The notes under the pieces: generated by a model
The model's database searches: none
What the model saw: only the letters and a program-made list of their open reading frames with translations
What the model was told of the DNA's origin: nothing
Shown: positions 14,944 through 29,309 of the stretch, one piece after another
How the letters are laid out: the number at the start of each line of letters is the position of its first letter
Position numbering within the stretch: the first letter of the stretch is position 1
Translations under genes and position numbers: made by a program
From: Ecdyonurus torrentis
Lineage: Eukaryota; Arthropoda; Insecta; Ephemeroptera; Heptageniidae
Assembly (NCBI GenBank): GCA_949318235.1
Contig: OX439129.1
Coordinates: 31,961,243 to 32,025,242 of the forward strand
Direction: 5' to 3'
DNA length: 64,000 nucleotides

Positions 14944-15240
14944 TGGTTGAATTCATATGAAAGTCGACGCCATATGTAAGCACTAAATAACACGGACTGG
15001 TATATGGGAAAATGACACATTTTGTAATTTTTATAATGCTTAGCTATATTTTTGAAAGCATTGATGCTGTTAATAGGTTGAATTAGGTTTTCAAGTATGC
15101 GAGAAAAATAATAATAACAAAAAATTATCTGCTTTCCCAAAGAGCCAAAAACTACGTTTGTTTAATACTGGGCAATGTTATTCGTTATTCATTGCTCCAG
15201 TATGGCGTCGAAGCGCATTCAGTATGATGTCATGCGCATA
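14944..15240 (+). mobile_element. Dispersed MITE-like repeat, copy 1
   Basis: About 300 bp with subterminal inverted repeats around CGACGCCATA (at 14965 and, inverted, near 15205). It aligns with the reverse complement of 41225-41501, including a shared AGCATTGATGCTGTT segment. The only ORF in it (on the minus strand) is not conserved in the other copy. Confidence 0.7.
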
Positions 15241-18200
15241 CACTCTATTATGATCCTCCAAAATAAAGATCTTCTAATCTATAGTCTGATTTCAACACGC
15301 TTAAAGCTTGCAAGAATCTTTTAAATATTATAATTGATGTTGATCAATTATATTAATGATTTATTCTATAAACTATAATTGTGAAGCGGAAAAAGATATA
15401 TGTTTATTATGATTTCAGTATCGAGTGATGTTGTTAATTCAATGGCACGTTAAATTGTTTTATTAACAAATTAGTTTTTTATGATTCAAGAGTTATTAGC
15501 GTTGAAACGTGATATCGACAGTTATACCTCCCACCATATATACACAGTGGGTTTTTATTACTTCAAAGTATAAATATTTAACATCCTCTTTACAATAATT
15601 TTTATTGTATTCTTGATAATATATTGCGTAATAATTTATACCGTCAATTCTTCAATTAATATTCAAAGAGTACAAAAAAAAAGTACTTGTTTTATCTTCG
15701 CCATGTTTCGCATGAGTACTATCTAATACTTTGAAAGTACATACTTCGTATACTTAATAATAAATTATTAAAAATTTTGTACCAAGATGATAATAAATAT
15801 GTTATTTTAAACAATTACAATTAATTTTGACACTAATTTGAAACTATAATAAATTTATTTATCTTGTTAGTTATTGAACTGTCAATATGTATGTTTATTT
15901 CTTGTTTAATATAAATATAATATTATTTTCTTTCAAGTATCGTGGGAAATGAAGCGTAATAACTTAGGAAATCTTTGATACTTTTACTATAATAATTCAA
16001 CTTACTACAACAAATAGCCATATGTCCCACAATAACTAACCTTTCTTTTTTATCATTATAAGTAAGAGAGTATTAGACATGTGTTAAAAGTTCACTAGTT
16101 CATAAAATTTATAAAAACGGGTTTAGTTATAAATTTTGACCACGGTAGTCTGCAGGCATTTTATTCAAATAAAGTATTAAATAATCTCACTAATTTTTTT
16201 TTCTCTGTGTACTTTTACGTTATTTTTCGTAGTATTTAAGTCTGACTCTCAAAAAATTATAAATGGCTATCAAGTACATGTCTTCCTGCTGCGCATATTT
16301 TCAAATGAAAATGCTAACTAGAAAGTGATTTCTTTATTTATATCATACACTAATATGTAATTTATTAAAGTATTATAATGTTGCAATATTGTATAATAGT
16401 ATTATTGCAAAACTGTTGTGAAATAGGAAGGACATTTTAATTTTAGGACTTTTGTTTCGAATAAATTTAATTGTTTTTATTTACAGATATAGAGTGAGAT
16501 ACTATTATGAAAGGATGAATGTGTTTCTTGTGTAGAACTGCAAATTGCTCTGAAAATTGGGATTGATAGTCATTATAAACAATGCGTGTAATACGGAGGT
16601 TTGAATGAACTGCAACATAATTGTCACTGATAATAGAAATTATTAGAAATATGAGTTTATATTTAGAATGACTGAAGTATATTTCAATATTTCTTCAATG
16701 CAACTTTAAAATTATCACAAATTTATATGAAATAAATATAGCACTGAGACTTTAGTAACGACCATTAAAAGTGGATCATAATGTATGGTAATTGATTCCA
16801 ATTAAAAAAAAATGATATAGTTATATAGAAAGTATATTTTTAGAATCTTTAATAAATAGAGGGTATTCAAAACACGTCAATTACAACACTTTAACAAAGA
16901 GTTAAAGAAAAACCTTTTTATGATACGTCATTAAATGAAAGTAACATTTTTTTTAACAGAATTATCATGTTTGTTATCAAAATATTCATTCATAGTATAA
17001 TATTGAAATCATTCAACGTAAAGCAGATAGTGTGTATATATACACACACGTGTGTATACTGTGGATATTTTAGCGTTGCAAAAAGAAAACAAAATCCCTT
17101 AGCTAGAAGGAACCGGCGAATAAATTTTCCCACTAATGATACATTAAAATAATTTTTTTATGTTGTCCTGATTGATTATCTTAGTTATGAAATAAATTTT
17201 ATGCAAATTTTTTACATAAATAATTCCCATACTTATTTTACATAATATTTTCTCAATATTTTTTTTCCATATAAAAATAACAACCAGTGTAATTCATTTA
17301 ATAATAAAAAAAACTATTGTTGTAAAAACATAATTAGAACGTTAATTAAAAATAAAGTATGTTCATTGTTATTAAACACACACATATTAATAATTTTTTT
17401 ATTAATTTAATTTTAATTTATACAGTAGTTATTGCGATATATTTTTTTTAAATGTTATCAATTAAAAAAATATATATATGTATATTTTTTTTTACTATAA
17501 ATTATATTAAAAACCGGAAGCTGTTATTATTAAAAACTGTAAGACCCTGACAAAGCACACTCTCACTGACGGCATTGTTTGTTTATCTTTTATTTTTAAA
17601 CTTGATAAATTAAAAATAATAATAATAAAAAAAGGTCCCATGCTAAGGTCATAAACTGTGATTGTCATTACATAAACAAAGTGACGTATTGTCTCGTAAT
17701 TATAATTACGATACATCATAAAGTTTCTAGACTAAAACTTCTCATTATTCTTTAATTGTTTAAATAACTATTGTTGTGTATTTTATCACATTACAGAATT
17801 TAAAAGTGTAATAAAACAAATGTAACTCATTCATAAAATGACTAAAATATTATGTTTACGAATGTATTTTATTTGTATTACACAGTGCAGGTGGAAAGAT
17901 TTTTTTTATTGTTATTATTTTTTTATATACTTGAGTTTATTCATTACAATAATGAGTAGCTGATTCATATATGAGTTTCGTTTACTTCATATGCACATTT
18001 TCATATCCTTTCCATAGTTTAAGCACTATGAGATGTTTGATATCCATACATTTTTTCAATAAAACTCTGGTATTATAATACTATATTATACTATATTGAT
18101 ATTTAACACAAAAAGAGTAAATTTTTAAAGAAATGTAGACAATTACTGGTATCAAATAATTCAAATTAAACTGGAAGTGGGTACTTACTATTAAAAGTAA

Positions 18201-18691
18201 ACAAAATATGTATTTTTCATAAATGCAATTATAATAATTATTTATTCAGCATACTAACAATACATCTACAAATATACATAATAATGTTATACATAATTAA
18301 ATGTATGTGTCTCGTGATTAACAATGAATTTTTAACATCATATACCTGTCATATAACTATAAAAATATATTTGATTTTCTCTATTTATTATAATTAAAAG
18401 AAGAAATCTTACGAAGGCTCTGGTAATACTGACCATAAAATTGGTCTAACTGAATCATTAACCCAATTAAGTCTTTGTTTTATATAAACAAGTAAGAATT
18501 AAATTTTTAAATTTTTGAAATAAAATATCACATTAATATGGAAAAAAAAATATATAGATCGTAATCAATAATATGGTCTTAATGGAGTTAATAACGTTAG
18601 TAATCAAATACTTTTTCATAAAATTTTGAGTGGTATTTGATTAATTATTTAAAATATATCATGAAAGCATATTGACGGTTACTATAATTAA

Positions 18692-21073
18692 TTAGTATCG
18701 ACGGTTATATTGGTTGGAAGCACCGAATCCTTGAGTTCCCTTGATTTGTTGAAGAGAAGCGGCAATTGCAGCTGGGATTGGGGGTGGGGTTGGGAGATGA
18801 GCACCCTCGGCACGGAAACCATTCTCATCAGCGATGTAGTTGACGGTGTAAACGACGCCATCGGGTCCGGTGTAAGAGTAAGATCCTTGAGCAACTTGGG
18901 CCTCTACATTGGTACCAGGGTTCTTCAAGTATCCATTCTCTTGAGCATTGATGCCGTTGCTAGTTCCGTAGCTAAAAAGGAAAAATATGTAAAAGTTAAT
19001 ATAAATACAACTCTATGTATTTCACTTAAAGTACTAAATTGCATTAATATAGATGAATTAAAGTCTTACAGTTAAAAAAAATTGTTTTGAGAAAAACGAG
19101 TAAGTTGAAATAAATTTACATCCAGTTTTTATATTGCGAAAAAAAACACATTAACTAAATGGCAAATTAAATAATTTTTATTTGCCATGAGACGTGTTGC
19201 AATTTTATGATTTTTATAAATAATTTCCCATTAATACAACGCAATAAAATAATTTAACTTTTATTATGGCATTATATGACACTACCTTGCTGAAATAATC
19301 TCTTATTTTTAAGTTAATAGTTGAATATTATATTATTAAAGTAATAAAGTGGTTAAATTAGGCAAAGATGTTAAAATTAAGATTTAAACTGAAAATAAAT
19401 TCTTGTAATTTTATAATTACTCACATGAGCTTACTCTATGTTGAATTTTGTAATCTAAGATGCAATTAAAATAAAATGTAGAAAAGTGCACTTACTTGAG
19501 AGTGAGAAAATAAAATGTTTTTTTTTTTAATGTGACATTTATGGTAACTGTGTCACAGTTTTTTGGTATTTTGCAAATTTTTCTACATTCGTGCGAATTT
19601 TACATTGTACAATATGTATAAAAAAAAAAAGTATGACACGTGTCAAAATATAACATGCAATTCAAATTTTAGCCCTTTTTTTTTTTTTAACTTTTTTGTT
19701 ACATTTACAGTACACAGCATTGTAATAAAATATTTTACCAATCAAATGCTATACATATTTTTCTCATAAAAATAATATTTCATATTTGGTGCTCGTTTTT
19801 GAATGCTAAAATGCCTAAAATATATTATTACAATCACGTGCGTACATTAAACATTTATTTATGGTACCTTAACATAGTATTAATTAAATATATACAACTT
19901 TTGAGTTTGTATTTGTCATTGTTGCAAATTTAATGATCAAAAGTGATTTTTAAATTTACAGCAAAGAAACAACTAATTTCGAAAGTCATAAATTGATATG
20001 GTAGAATTCAAAAATTTTGCAATAATAAAATTCTTTCACTTGGTACGATTTGCAATTTAATCATTAATTTCAAGTTACCTGTATCTGTAGTTTCCGTTGT
20101 AGCCATGATCATTAACGTAGCTGAGGATCTGTGCATTTGCCTCGGGAGATCGGTACTGTCCTCCGAACTGAGGGGCAGCTGAGCAGCCCAGAGCAAGCAC
20201 GCACGCGCAAGAGACGAATAAAGCCTACCAGACACAAAAATCCCAATCAGAACATCCACAAAAGTAATAAATCTTATTGTAAGTCGTGCATCATCAAATT
20301 TTGCGCAACGTTAACAAAGATCGTGATTCTTTTAACCCATTATATAATAGCGAGAAGTATATTATTTTTAAATTATAAATTATTTTTAGATCATACCATT
20401 GTTTTTTGAATAAATGACATTTGAAGTAAAAATTTAAATGTGTAGGTAAAGGTTACAAATTAGTGACATCCAATTAAATTTATATGTCACGGTAACGGAG
20501 TGGTTGCACGAAATAATTAAACAATTTTTAAATTTATAATATTAAATAAAACGCAATGTAAAAATCTATAAGCACGGAGAAACGGAAATAACTATATTGT
20601 GTGGAAAAATTATTTTGATATTATTCTGCGTTACAGTTTTAATCTTTTATCAACTCAAACGGTAAGTTAAAAAAATCGAAATAAATAAATAAACATTTAA
20701 AAAATGTATAAAAATAGGAAAAAAAACTGATTTTAAAAATAGAAACTTCAATATTTCGCACAGTAGTAGTAAAAATGTTGATTAGATGATCAGGTCGAAT
20801 TAGATGATCTCAATTAGTAATGATGATGGTAACCAAAATATGTTTCCGTAAATCGTTATATTCAATGAAATCAAAAGTAAATTAAATTTCAAAATTGTAA
20901 AATAATTTCCGTAATTCGGCGTCCTTTAGAAAAAAGAAATTCGAAAATTATAAAAATTTATAAAAATATATATCCATTGTCGGTTTCAGTTGAAGAACTA
21001 TTAAAATCCATTAATTGAAACACTGATAAAAAAAAATGTAATAGAATTGATAGAAAACACTTACAAACTGCAT
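18692..21073 (-). CDS. CPR-C: RR-1 chitin-binding cuticle protein, complete, 144 aa
   Basis: Secreted structural protein of the cuticle that binds chitin through an extended Rebers-Riddiford domain. Exon 1 is 21065-21073 (MQF, donor GTAAGT), exon 2 is 20079-20224, exon 3 is 18692-18971, with phases 0 and 2; the joined frame is 435 nt with a TAA stop. Residues 1-19 form a signal peptide ([16 protein letters not shown] core). Residues 53-118 carry the RR-1 domain: [10 protein letters not shown] at 81-90, [10 protein letters not shown] at 95-104, then [11 protein letters not shown], the usual RR-1 exit. Tyr and Phe residues in this domain are the known chitin-stacking positions. The short tail after PPPIP ends in NQYNRRY. 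Introns are about 1.1 kb and 0.84 kb. A TATA box lies 56 bases before the ATG. The exon chain was chosen because all three joins restore one open frame. Confidence 0.96.
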
Positions 21074-21121
21074 GTTGAGAAGTTGTGATGTGTTTGATGT
21101 CTGTTGTCTGGAAGTCGATGC

Positions 21122-21129
21122 TTTATATA
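21122..21129 (-). promoter_or_regulatory. TATA box of CPR-C
   Basis: TATATAAA on the minus strand, 56 bases before the ATG at 21073; transcription should start near 21095-21100. Confidence 0.8.
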
Positions 21130-23044
21130 CTGTCTCAAGATCCATATTTCGTTGTTACATTAAAAAAAAAAAAAAAAAAAAAAAAAGAGTGAGAGTAAAG
21201 GGGGAGAAAGGGTGGTGGGTGCACATAACTACTACTATACACGACGTTTATTCTCCATGACGCACGGCCGTGGATATGAAACATTCACGTTGCATTGGTG
21301 GGGCGGGTGGGGCATTTACACCGGGAATACACCCAATATTATTCCCCCCCTCCCTCTCTATCTTCCAATACCCTTTGATTGCACCAACTTGCCCCCTATG
21401 CAGTTAAGTGATGAGTATAAGATTATATCATTATATTTTATATCCATATCCTTTTTCTTGCATAAAGTAACGTGAGAAAAAATCATTAAAAGAATTTCAT
21501 TTCAGATTCTTATTTTATGTAATATTATTATTATTATTTTGCATATAGCATACATATATAACGTAATCTTAACATTTCTATACAAGATTTGTTTTCAGTT
21601 ACATTTAAGTGTATCTTATTTGTGGTTTTGTAAATTAAGTTATTAAATTATATTCAGGTATTGTACTCTTTTCTAATTTTAAATTCAACCATATATTCAA
21701 CATTTATATATCAAAACCACAACTTTTTTTTTGCCCAATTGTCTGTTTTAAAATTCAATCTATTTTCAGCTTAAAAATCTAGTATTTGATTATAATTAAA
21801 TTTACAATATCAACCTAAATTGCATTTTTTTTTTGTCAAAGAACATATTAATTATAAATTTTTACTCTCCGCAAAAGTTTAAAGTTAGCTCACGTTTTAT
21901 AATATCAAATCTAGACCGCAACATTACACAGCAGTATAAAAAGTATGAGAAATGAACTAAAAACCAGACATATTTCTCTATATACTGCGTAACTTTTTAC
22001 GAACCTATAGAATATGTTAATTATATAAATGTATTAGAATTAAAATATATATATTTATACATTAGATTTCTAACTTTTGATACTCATTAATATACAACAT
22101 ATCTTAAATTTTAAGATAAAAATAAAGAAGATTATTCATATTTACATGCATACCAAAATAGAAAAAAAAAAATCAAGGATTCTGAACATCATTATTGAAG
22201 AAAAAAAAACTATACAAACATTATGATTGAGACATTGATGTTGATGATGAACAAGAGATAAAGGCGTTTACCTATTTTTAAGTGCTGTTAATAACAGATC
22301 TAGAATAATAATAAAAAAATCTTTTTATTCAATTTTTGATTATTTTTTATTATTATTAATAAAAATATATATATAATATACAATCTCATGAGTATATTCT
22401 TATTACATCATTTAGAAGGTCATTTTCTTAATAGGAATATTTTATAAGTCGCATCCACCCGATCAAGACCGCCCATCAATTTTAGTTACACCCAAATTTG
22501 CTCCTTTTTTTTTTTTCTATATACTAAAACGTATAAAAATATGCACAAGGAGAAAGGAAAAAAAATCAGACTGAGGAAAACAATAATAATAAAAATAATT
22601 TCATGCATTCTAAGAAAATAGAGAAACGTTTTCTTATCTCAATTATTCTAGCCTTGGAAATAAAATTAAATAATTTTTATTTTTCTGTAGTATTTTTGTC
22701 ATTATTATTATATATCATAATAATAATAAAAATAGCTTGACGGTAATGTTTTCAACATAAAATTTGTGTATTTTTTTTTCTTCTTACTATTATTATTTTT
22801 TTTCGTTTTGCAAACTAGGTTAATATTTTTTATTCAATCGGAACACTAAAAGCTATACATTATATTTAATAATATGTTTTAACAATACTATTAATATCAA
22901 ATCTATAGTGCTAATAGCTATATAGTGTTTTATTGTATTATATGTATTTAACAAGAATCGATTGTAATAAAAAATAGAACATTATAGATAGTTATTTATT
23001 ACATAATGTAGGGATAGAGAAAAATTATTAATATACGATGATAC

Positions 23045-23045
<1 letters not shown>

Positions 23046-23097
<52 letters not shown>
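23046..23097. repeat. (TA)n microsatellite
   Basis: About 52 bases of TA repeat in the intergenic stretch between CPR-C and CPR-B. Confidence 0.97.
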
Positions 23098-23100
<3 letters not shown>

Positions 23101-26100
23101 GAATGAATAAATTATTATCATTTATTATGGGAGTGTAACTATGATTAATGAATTGTTATAATTAAAAACTATTAATTAATACTTTCTGATATATAATATT
23201 CATATTTATGTTTCACTTAAAAAGTAATGATTACTAATAATTTAAATAAAAGTGGGAACTCAATTTATTATTCAATGGGAGTAAACCATTTTTATGACAT
23301 ATATATATTTAACATTATATTTCAACCAAAAATAAGAACATTCATGATATAAGAATAGGTTAAAGGTAATTTATTTTGTATTGATTGTCATAAGATATTT
23401 CGATAAATTCATAATAAACTATAATCTTTCACACTATTATAAATCTTTCTTAGGACATTTTAAGTAGTTCATCATTATTACATAATATTTTATGCGTGCG
23501 AATTGCGTGAACATAATGCATTTTTATTATATAGTGTTATTTTTTTTTTTAAATTATAAATTGCTTTATTTGATACGAAGCATTTCATAATATAATTATG
23601 TCAGGAAAAAAAAACTTTTATGGTATAATTATTTGCTATGCATATCTAGTAGAAAATTCTTAATAAAATTATATATCTTTATTACTAACTCTCGATACAT
23701 TGCATCTAATGTATAAACTGCATTATTATTTCATACTTTACTATTATATTGAGATATATTCATTATATATGTGTATAATATAAATACTAGTTATATTATA
23801 CTGGTAGATATTTATTTTTATTTTTTTATTATTCAACTCAAAGATCTTTTGCAAAAGCTTTAATATAATTTTATATGTATATATTGCATTTTTATTTTAT
23901 ATATTCATAACATAAAAGGTTACAGTAAATAATAAATTATATACACCTAAGTAAATTTCTTTTTTTTTTATTATTATTATTATGAATATGTTGTGTGTAA
24001 ATATAATATTAAAATAGTAATATTTCTTCAGAAGATTGAATCAAAAGTATTATAAGAAATTAATTATTAGTTGTAGGAAGATCAAAGTAACTAAACATTT
24101 TAATTTATTTATTTAAAACTTTATACTTATAACCAAAATTAGTATTAACGTACATAGGATAAATTTTAATTAATATCAAGGACTTAATTAAAATAAATTC
24201 ATCACTTTCGTAAGATGTGTCTTAATATACCATTTAAAAGTATTGCATCAAAATGTTATTGTTTGATGAAATTAGGGCATACTCCCTATATTAAACCATG
24301 ACTTTTTCAATAAGTAATATTTGCACTATAAGAACCATTTATCGATATTTAAATACAATTTTTCGATATTTATCGTAATCAATCTGTTACGAAAATACTT
24401 AAATAACGGTGTATATAAACGAGATTTTTAAATATATATTTCAAGTAATGTAGACTTAATTTTAAAAAACTTTTTTTTTAATTTAAAATTGACCTTAATT
24501 TTAACATTCACTTAAAAAAACCTCAATTAATTGTAGCATTCTTTTTTTAATTATATTTTTTATATAAAAATAATTTTTCAAAAGGGCTAATCTTAATTGA
24601 AAGTTGAATTTATATAATTAAATTAAAATAATATAATATATTAAAAAAAAATTGTTTCGTGGTTATACGCAATCTAAACAAGTTTTTTTTTCTTTCACAT
24701 TGCAATACAATTAAATAATAAATTTATATATTTCAAGGTAATGTTGAAAGACAGGATCATCTATATGTGGACATTACGAATTTAAAATTGAAAAAAGGAG
24801 CTCAATGTCTTGAATTGTTTTTTTTATTATATATAATATTAAATACATACATGTATAAACATTCTATTGTTGATAACTTCTCATGTGTAGCAATGTAAAC
24901 TCTATCATAGATAAAAATAATAATAATAATAAAAATAGGCTACTAAAATAATTATCATAATAAAACAATAGTATAAAAAACAAATAAACGTAGTGACCAA
25001 TGTGTTGCCCTCTAATTAATATTATTACATGTGTCAAGGACGCGATATATTGTGACATTTCATAGGTTTATTTTTTGCAACTTTGAATATATTTATTCTT
25101 TGGTCAGTGCAATTTAACGGAAGTGTTAATTAAACGATCAAAAAAGCACATGCAAATATATTTGAAAAATTCTATTCACTATATGGATATCCATCAAGCA
25201 TCATTTATACAAATAGTTATATATTTTACGCATGGACACCTGCATTATGTGTAACGTAATATAAAAAAAAAGAAGTTCTATATATAATACTTATGCAATT
25301 ATTATTATACTAAAAGCCTCATTATATTAACTGTTTGAAATGACTAAGTGGATTTCCGTTGTGGGTGGTAACTTTAATGATAACAAGAGCAAAAAAGGGA
25401 AACAATAGGACGTTTATTTTCGATGGATTACTTAAGTATATTATAAACTAATAAATACTAGACTCAAAAGATGTATTTTTTTTTCTTGTTAAGTGTAAGA
25501 AAGCGTGCAACGTAATATTTTAATCAGCAGGTGGTCCAAAACGTAAACGTGCAGAATAAGTTTTAACTTTCAGCATCAAAATGTAGTAAGTATGTAATAT
25601 ATTTTCTGCTTAAGTAAATAAACCATTAATTTTATATTTAAAAAATATTTTATTTTATTCATAATTCTGTGTATTCACTTCCTACAATTTACCCGAACAT
25701 TATGCCATATACGATGAAAAACGAAGTCACCGTTTATACGTGAATTGTGTCTTTTCAAACGTATCAAATTATTATAAAAAAAATGTAGAAATTGTAAAGC
25801 GAAATTAAAGAAAAATATATATATATATATATAGATTATTTTACGATATAGTCTATATTATTTTTATCTATTAATTTTTGCACTTCCTAATCTATTTCTG
25901 CTCTAGCATAACAAAAATTTATCAGATATGAAGTAATACTGTATAATAGTAACAGTTTTCTAGGCACAACACATTTTGATATATACGATTATATTACGCT
26001 TACCTAATACAATATACTCTTTTTGATTGCGATATTGAAGAAAGTTCTATAAATATATTGTTATGCTTATTTAAAATTAATATTATTCCAAAAAAAATAT

Positions 26101-27848
26101 TTATATTTTATGAAAACAATATAATCTATATATCATAAAATACACCCATGTATTACTTTTGTTTCATAAATATATAATATTATTATTTTTTTGTTTTCAC
26201 CTTTTATATACACATAGTTATTATTGGCATTATTTCAAAACTTTTTAAAATTATCAACTTATGAAAATTAAAATCATGTTCAATCATGATAAATTTTTAT
26301 ATTAATCAAAAGTTGTTATTTATTTAATACAATATTATAAATTGTTTTTCTATTTTTCTATTATATAAATAACTATACAGTAGCAGTATCAGTAGTTGAT
26401 ATAGCTATTATTATGATTATTGAGTCAGGTATAATTTAATATATTTATATACGTGATGCATCAATACGTTTAAAAGTTGTTCTCTTTATACCCGGTTTTG
26501 TTTAAGGGCATTATATTTGACCCAGGAGAAAGCACGTAGGTTTTTAATATTATAGAAAACAATATAATTGTGGGTGCAACCCTAACTAACACACTACATG
26601 TTAACTCCCAATAGTTAGGTTATATAGTCAATAAAAAAAAAATCTGTACTTTTTTAAAATAGCATGTAACTTAATAGAAACTATACAATACATTTTTGTT
26701 TTTAAGTATAGTATCATGACAAATTATAGTCACAGTTTTAAAAAATTGTTACCTTGCCAAAGAAAAAAAATGTATCTTATTTTAATAAGGGAAAAAGGTA
26801 CATCAGTCATGTTATTTCATATTTCAAGGTACTAATAATGAGTTTTATTTTATACCTTTCTTTTTTTTTGTGTGACAAATTGTGTCGTCAAGTGTTGAAA
26901 GTTTAAAAGTGAATGAATTATTATTCTTTAATAAAAATTCTCACACACTTGAAATCTATTTTTATCCTTGAAATTTAAAAAAAAAAAAAAATTAAATGGT
27001 CAGAATTTAGCATTATATAAATAAAATATGTATTATCTAATAATTTTTAAACAATAAAATAATGTATATAGATGTGAATGGTAATTTTATTATCAGTGTT
27101 TAAATTGTATAAAAAGGAAATAATTAAACACACCTCCTCAAATAATAATAATTCATAAAAAAATGTTGCAAAATAATACAGACATATATGAATTATAAAA
27201 GATAAATATTAATATAATTCTATTTAATTCACTTCCTTTTTTTGTTACAATTCACTTTCATTTACTATAGATTACGTTCAGCTCATGCAATTTTTTAATA
27301 TAAAATTTATCGAAATATTTTTTATTTTTAGTATATTAATCTTAACTACTTATCAAAATTAAGCCTATCTTTTTTTTCTTTATATAAGTACTAAAAGTTT
27401 CACTTTTTTGATCTCATTTGTACACCTTAAAGAACACAATAGTTTACCTGCCGAGTGTAAAAAAAAGGTAATTACAAATATATTTTAGATAAATTAAACG
27501 CAAATCTTTCTACTAAAAAAAATTACTTTCGCCTAGGGCACTTAATACTATAATTTATTACTTCCTAAGTTTTGTCTTATGTATACATAATTTTGTATTA
27601 TTATCAATCTAAAAATCGTCATAACTAAATTTTTTTTTTTAGAAACATAAAGCAAGTGCTCATAAAAATAAAGATGCAAGATATGATCTAGTGTAGTGAG
27701 GCTACTGAGATTACATAGAAATTGCGGTCACTTTTTATTTAGCACATTATTGATTGTGTCTTCTACTTTTGTAATATTTCGTTTTCTTATAAATTACTCC
27801 CACTTTTTTTTTTCTTTTTTTTTTTTTTTTATATTTAAAATGTGATTT

Positions 27849-27900
27849 AATAATAATAATAATAGAATAACTTTATTTAAGGCGCATACGTATAGCTTTT
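27849..27900 (-). mobile_element. Possible LINE 3' end remnant
   Basis: On the minus strand a GCGCCTTAAATAAAG stretch with an AATAAA is followed by TTATTCTATTATTATTATTA. An AATAAA leading into a simple trinucleotide tail is typical of LINE 3' ends. No reverse transcriptase reading frame is visible nearby, so this is tentative. Confidence 0.3.
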
Positions 27901-29118
27901 TCAACCGTTTTTTTTTTTTTTTTTTTATTATTTTTTTAACACAATATATTATAAAATTCAACCAAGGCAAAGCCTTATCGGTCGGTTCACATTATAGTAT
28001 ATACCATATAATATGTCTATTATACATGAGCATGTCTTTTATATGTCTATAATATGTCTATATGTCTATTATACATGTATTATATGAGCCTGACCAGAAT
28101 ATACATTTTTAATTTACCAGATTTACAAACATTATTGCTTTTGACAGTAATTATATAGCATTATAATAGGAGATGCTTTTTCTTTTTATGCTATATCAAC
28201 ATATTTAGTTTATTATTTACTTATACTATTTCTAAACTAGTATCTCGACAAAATAACAGAACAATTACTCATTTTCTCTTAACAAAATTACCAACATTTA
28301 GTCAGTAAAATAAGTTAATATCAATTAAGGTAGTAATTAGTTATTTATATTTATTTCAGATTATAGTAGGAATTTTGTGGCATTTGCTTTTAATACTGTC
28401 CTTAGTGATATGGTTTATACCCCTGATGGAATCGTTTGCCTATTATGTAATATTATATTTATTTATATATTATGCATATTAATTTAGTTACTTATTAGCT
28501 GGCATATTTATTTTTATTCAATTCTTTAAGTATGTAATTGTAATTTAATAAGAATCATAAGCTATATTTTTCTTACATTTATCTACGTAATTAAAAAACT
28601 TTGGATAATTTTAATATAGTTTTTCCATTATGAATTGACAAAAAAAAAAAAAATGTAAACATTTGAAATATCAAAGTATTCGTTAAAATAAAAGAGAGTC
28701 CTTTATTATGTCATTTAAATTTGAAATTATTACTAATAATCCATTTATACTATCAGTTACTCTTACGTAAAAATTAATGAAGCTTATCTATAAAGAAAGA
28801 ATTTTAAAATAATTATTGTTATATAATGTTGACATTGAAAAGCCTTGAACTTCCGGTGTTCATCTGTTACCTAATCAAAGGTTAATAACTGATCTCTAAA
28901 AATAAATTTAATTCAAAACACTGGCACATGTTTTAAGTTTTAATCTCTTCCATTTATCTCAACTTGTCAAATATGAAAAGAGAGAGAGAAAACTTTCTCC
29001 ATCTCAGGGGCAGGATATGCAACTCGTTGCGCATATAAGAATTGCGGGGTACATAATCACCAAGGAGCTACATAATAAAGGCAATAAAACAATCAATATT
29101 TAGATGCTATTATTAATA

Positions 29119-29124
29119 TTTATT
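29119..29124 (-). terminator. Candidate poly(A) signal of CPR-B
   Basis: AATAAA on the minus strand about 185 nt past the stop at 29310. The hexamer is common in AT-rich DNA, so the assignment is tentative. Confidence 0.4.
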
Positions 29125-29309
29125 TAAGTATAATATAGAGAATTAGAATGTAATATAAAGATAATAAAAGTATAAAATTTAATGATCTTACATAAAAGTG
29201 TTTAAAGTATAAAAAGAATCAAAAGCTATTAACAAGAATATAAGCATTATTATGGCACAGCGTCATTAAGAAAATATTTGCATATTATTGTTATATTGTT
29301 GTATACAAT

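Larger units (their letters stand above)
6640..18690. other. Intergenic, CPR-D to CPR-C
   Basis: 12 kb of AT-rich DNA. Contains a GC-richer promoter flank (6640-6840), the palindrome at 10974 and the repeat at 14944. A less AT-rich patch at 14540-14660 has no open frame. No gene supported. Confidence 0.6.
21130..29309. other. Intergenic, CPR-C to CPR-B
   Basis: Begins with a GC-richer CPR-C upstream patch (21130-21400), then about 7.9 kb of AT-rich DNA with a TA microsatellite and a possible LINE tail. No gene supported. Confidence 0.6.
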
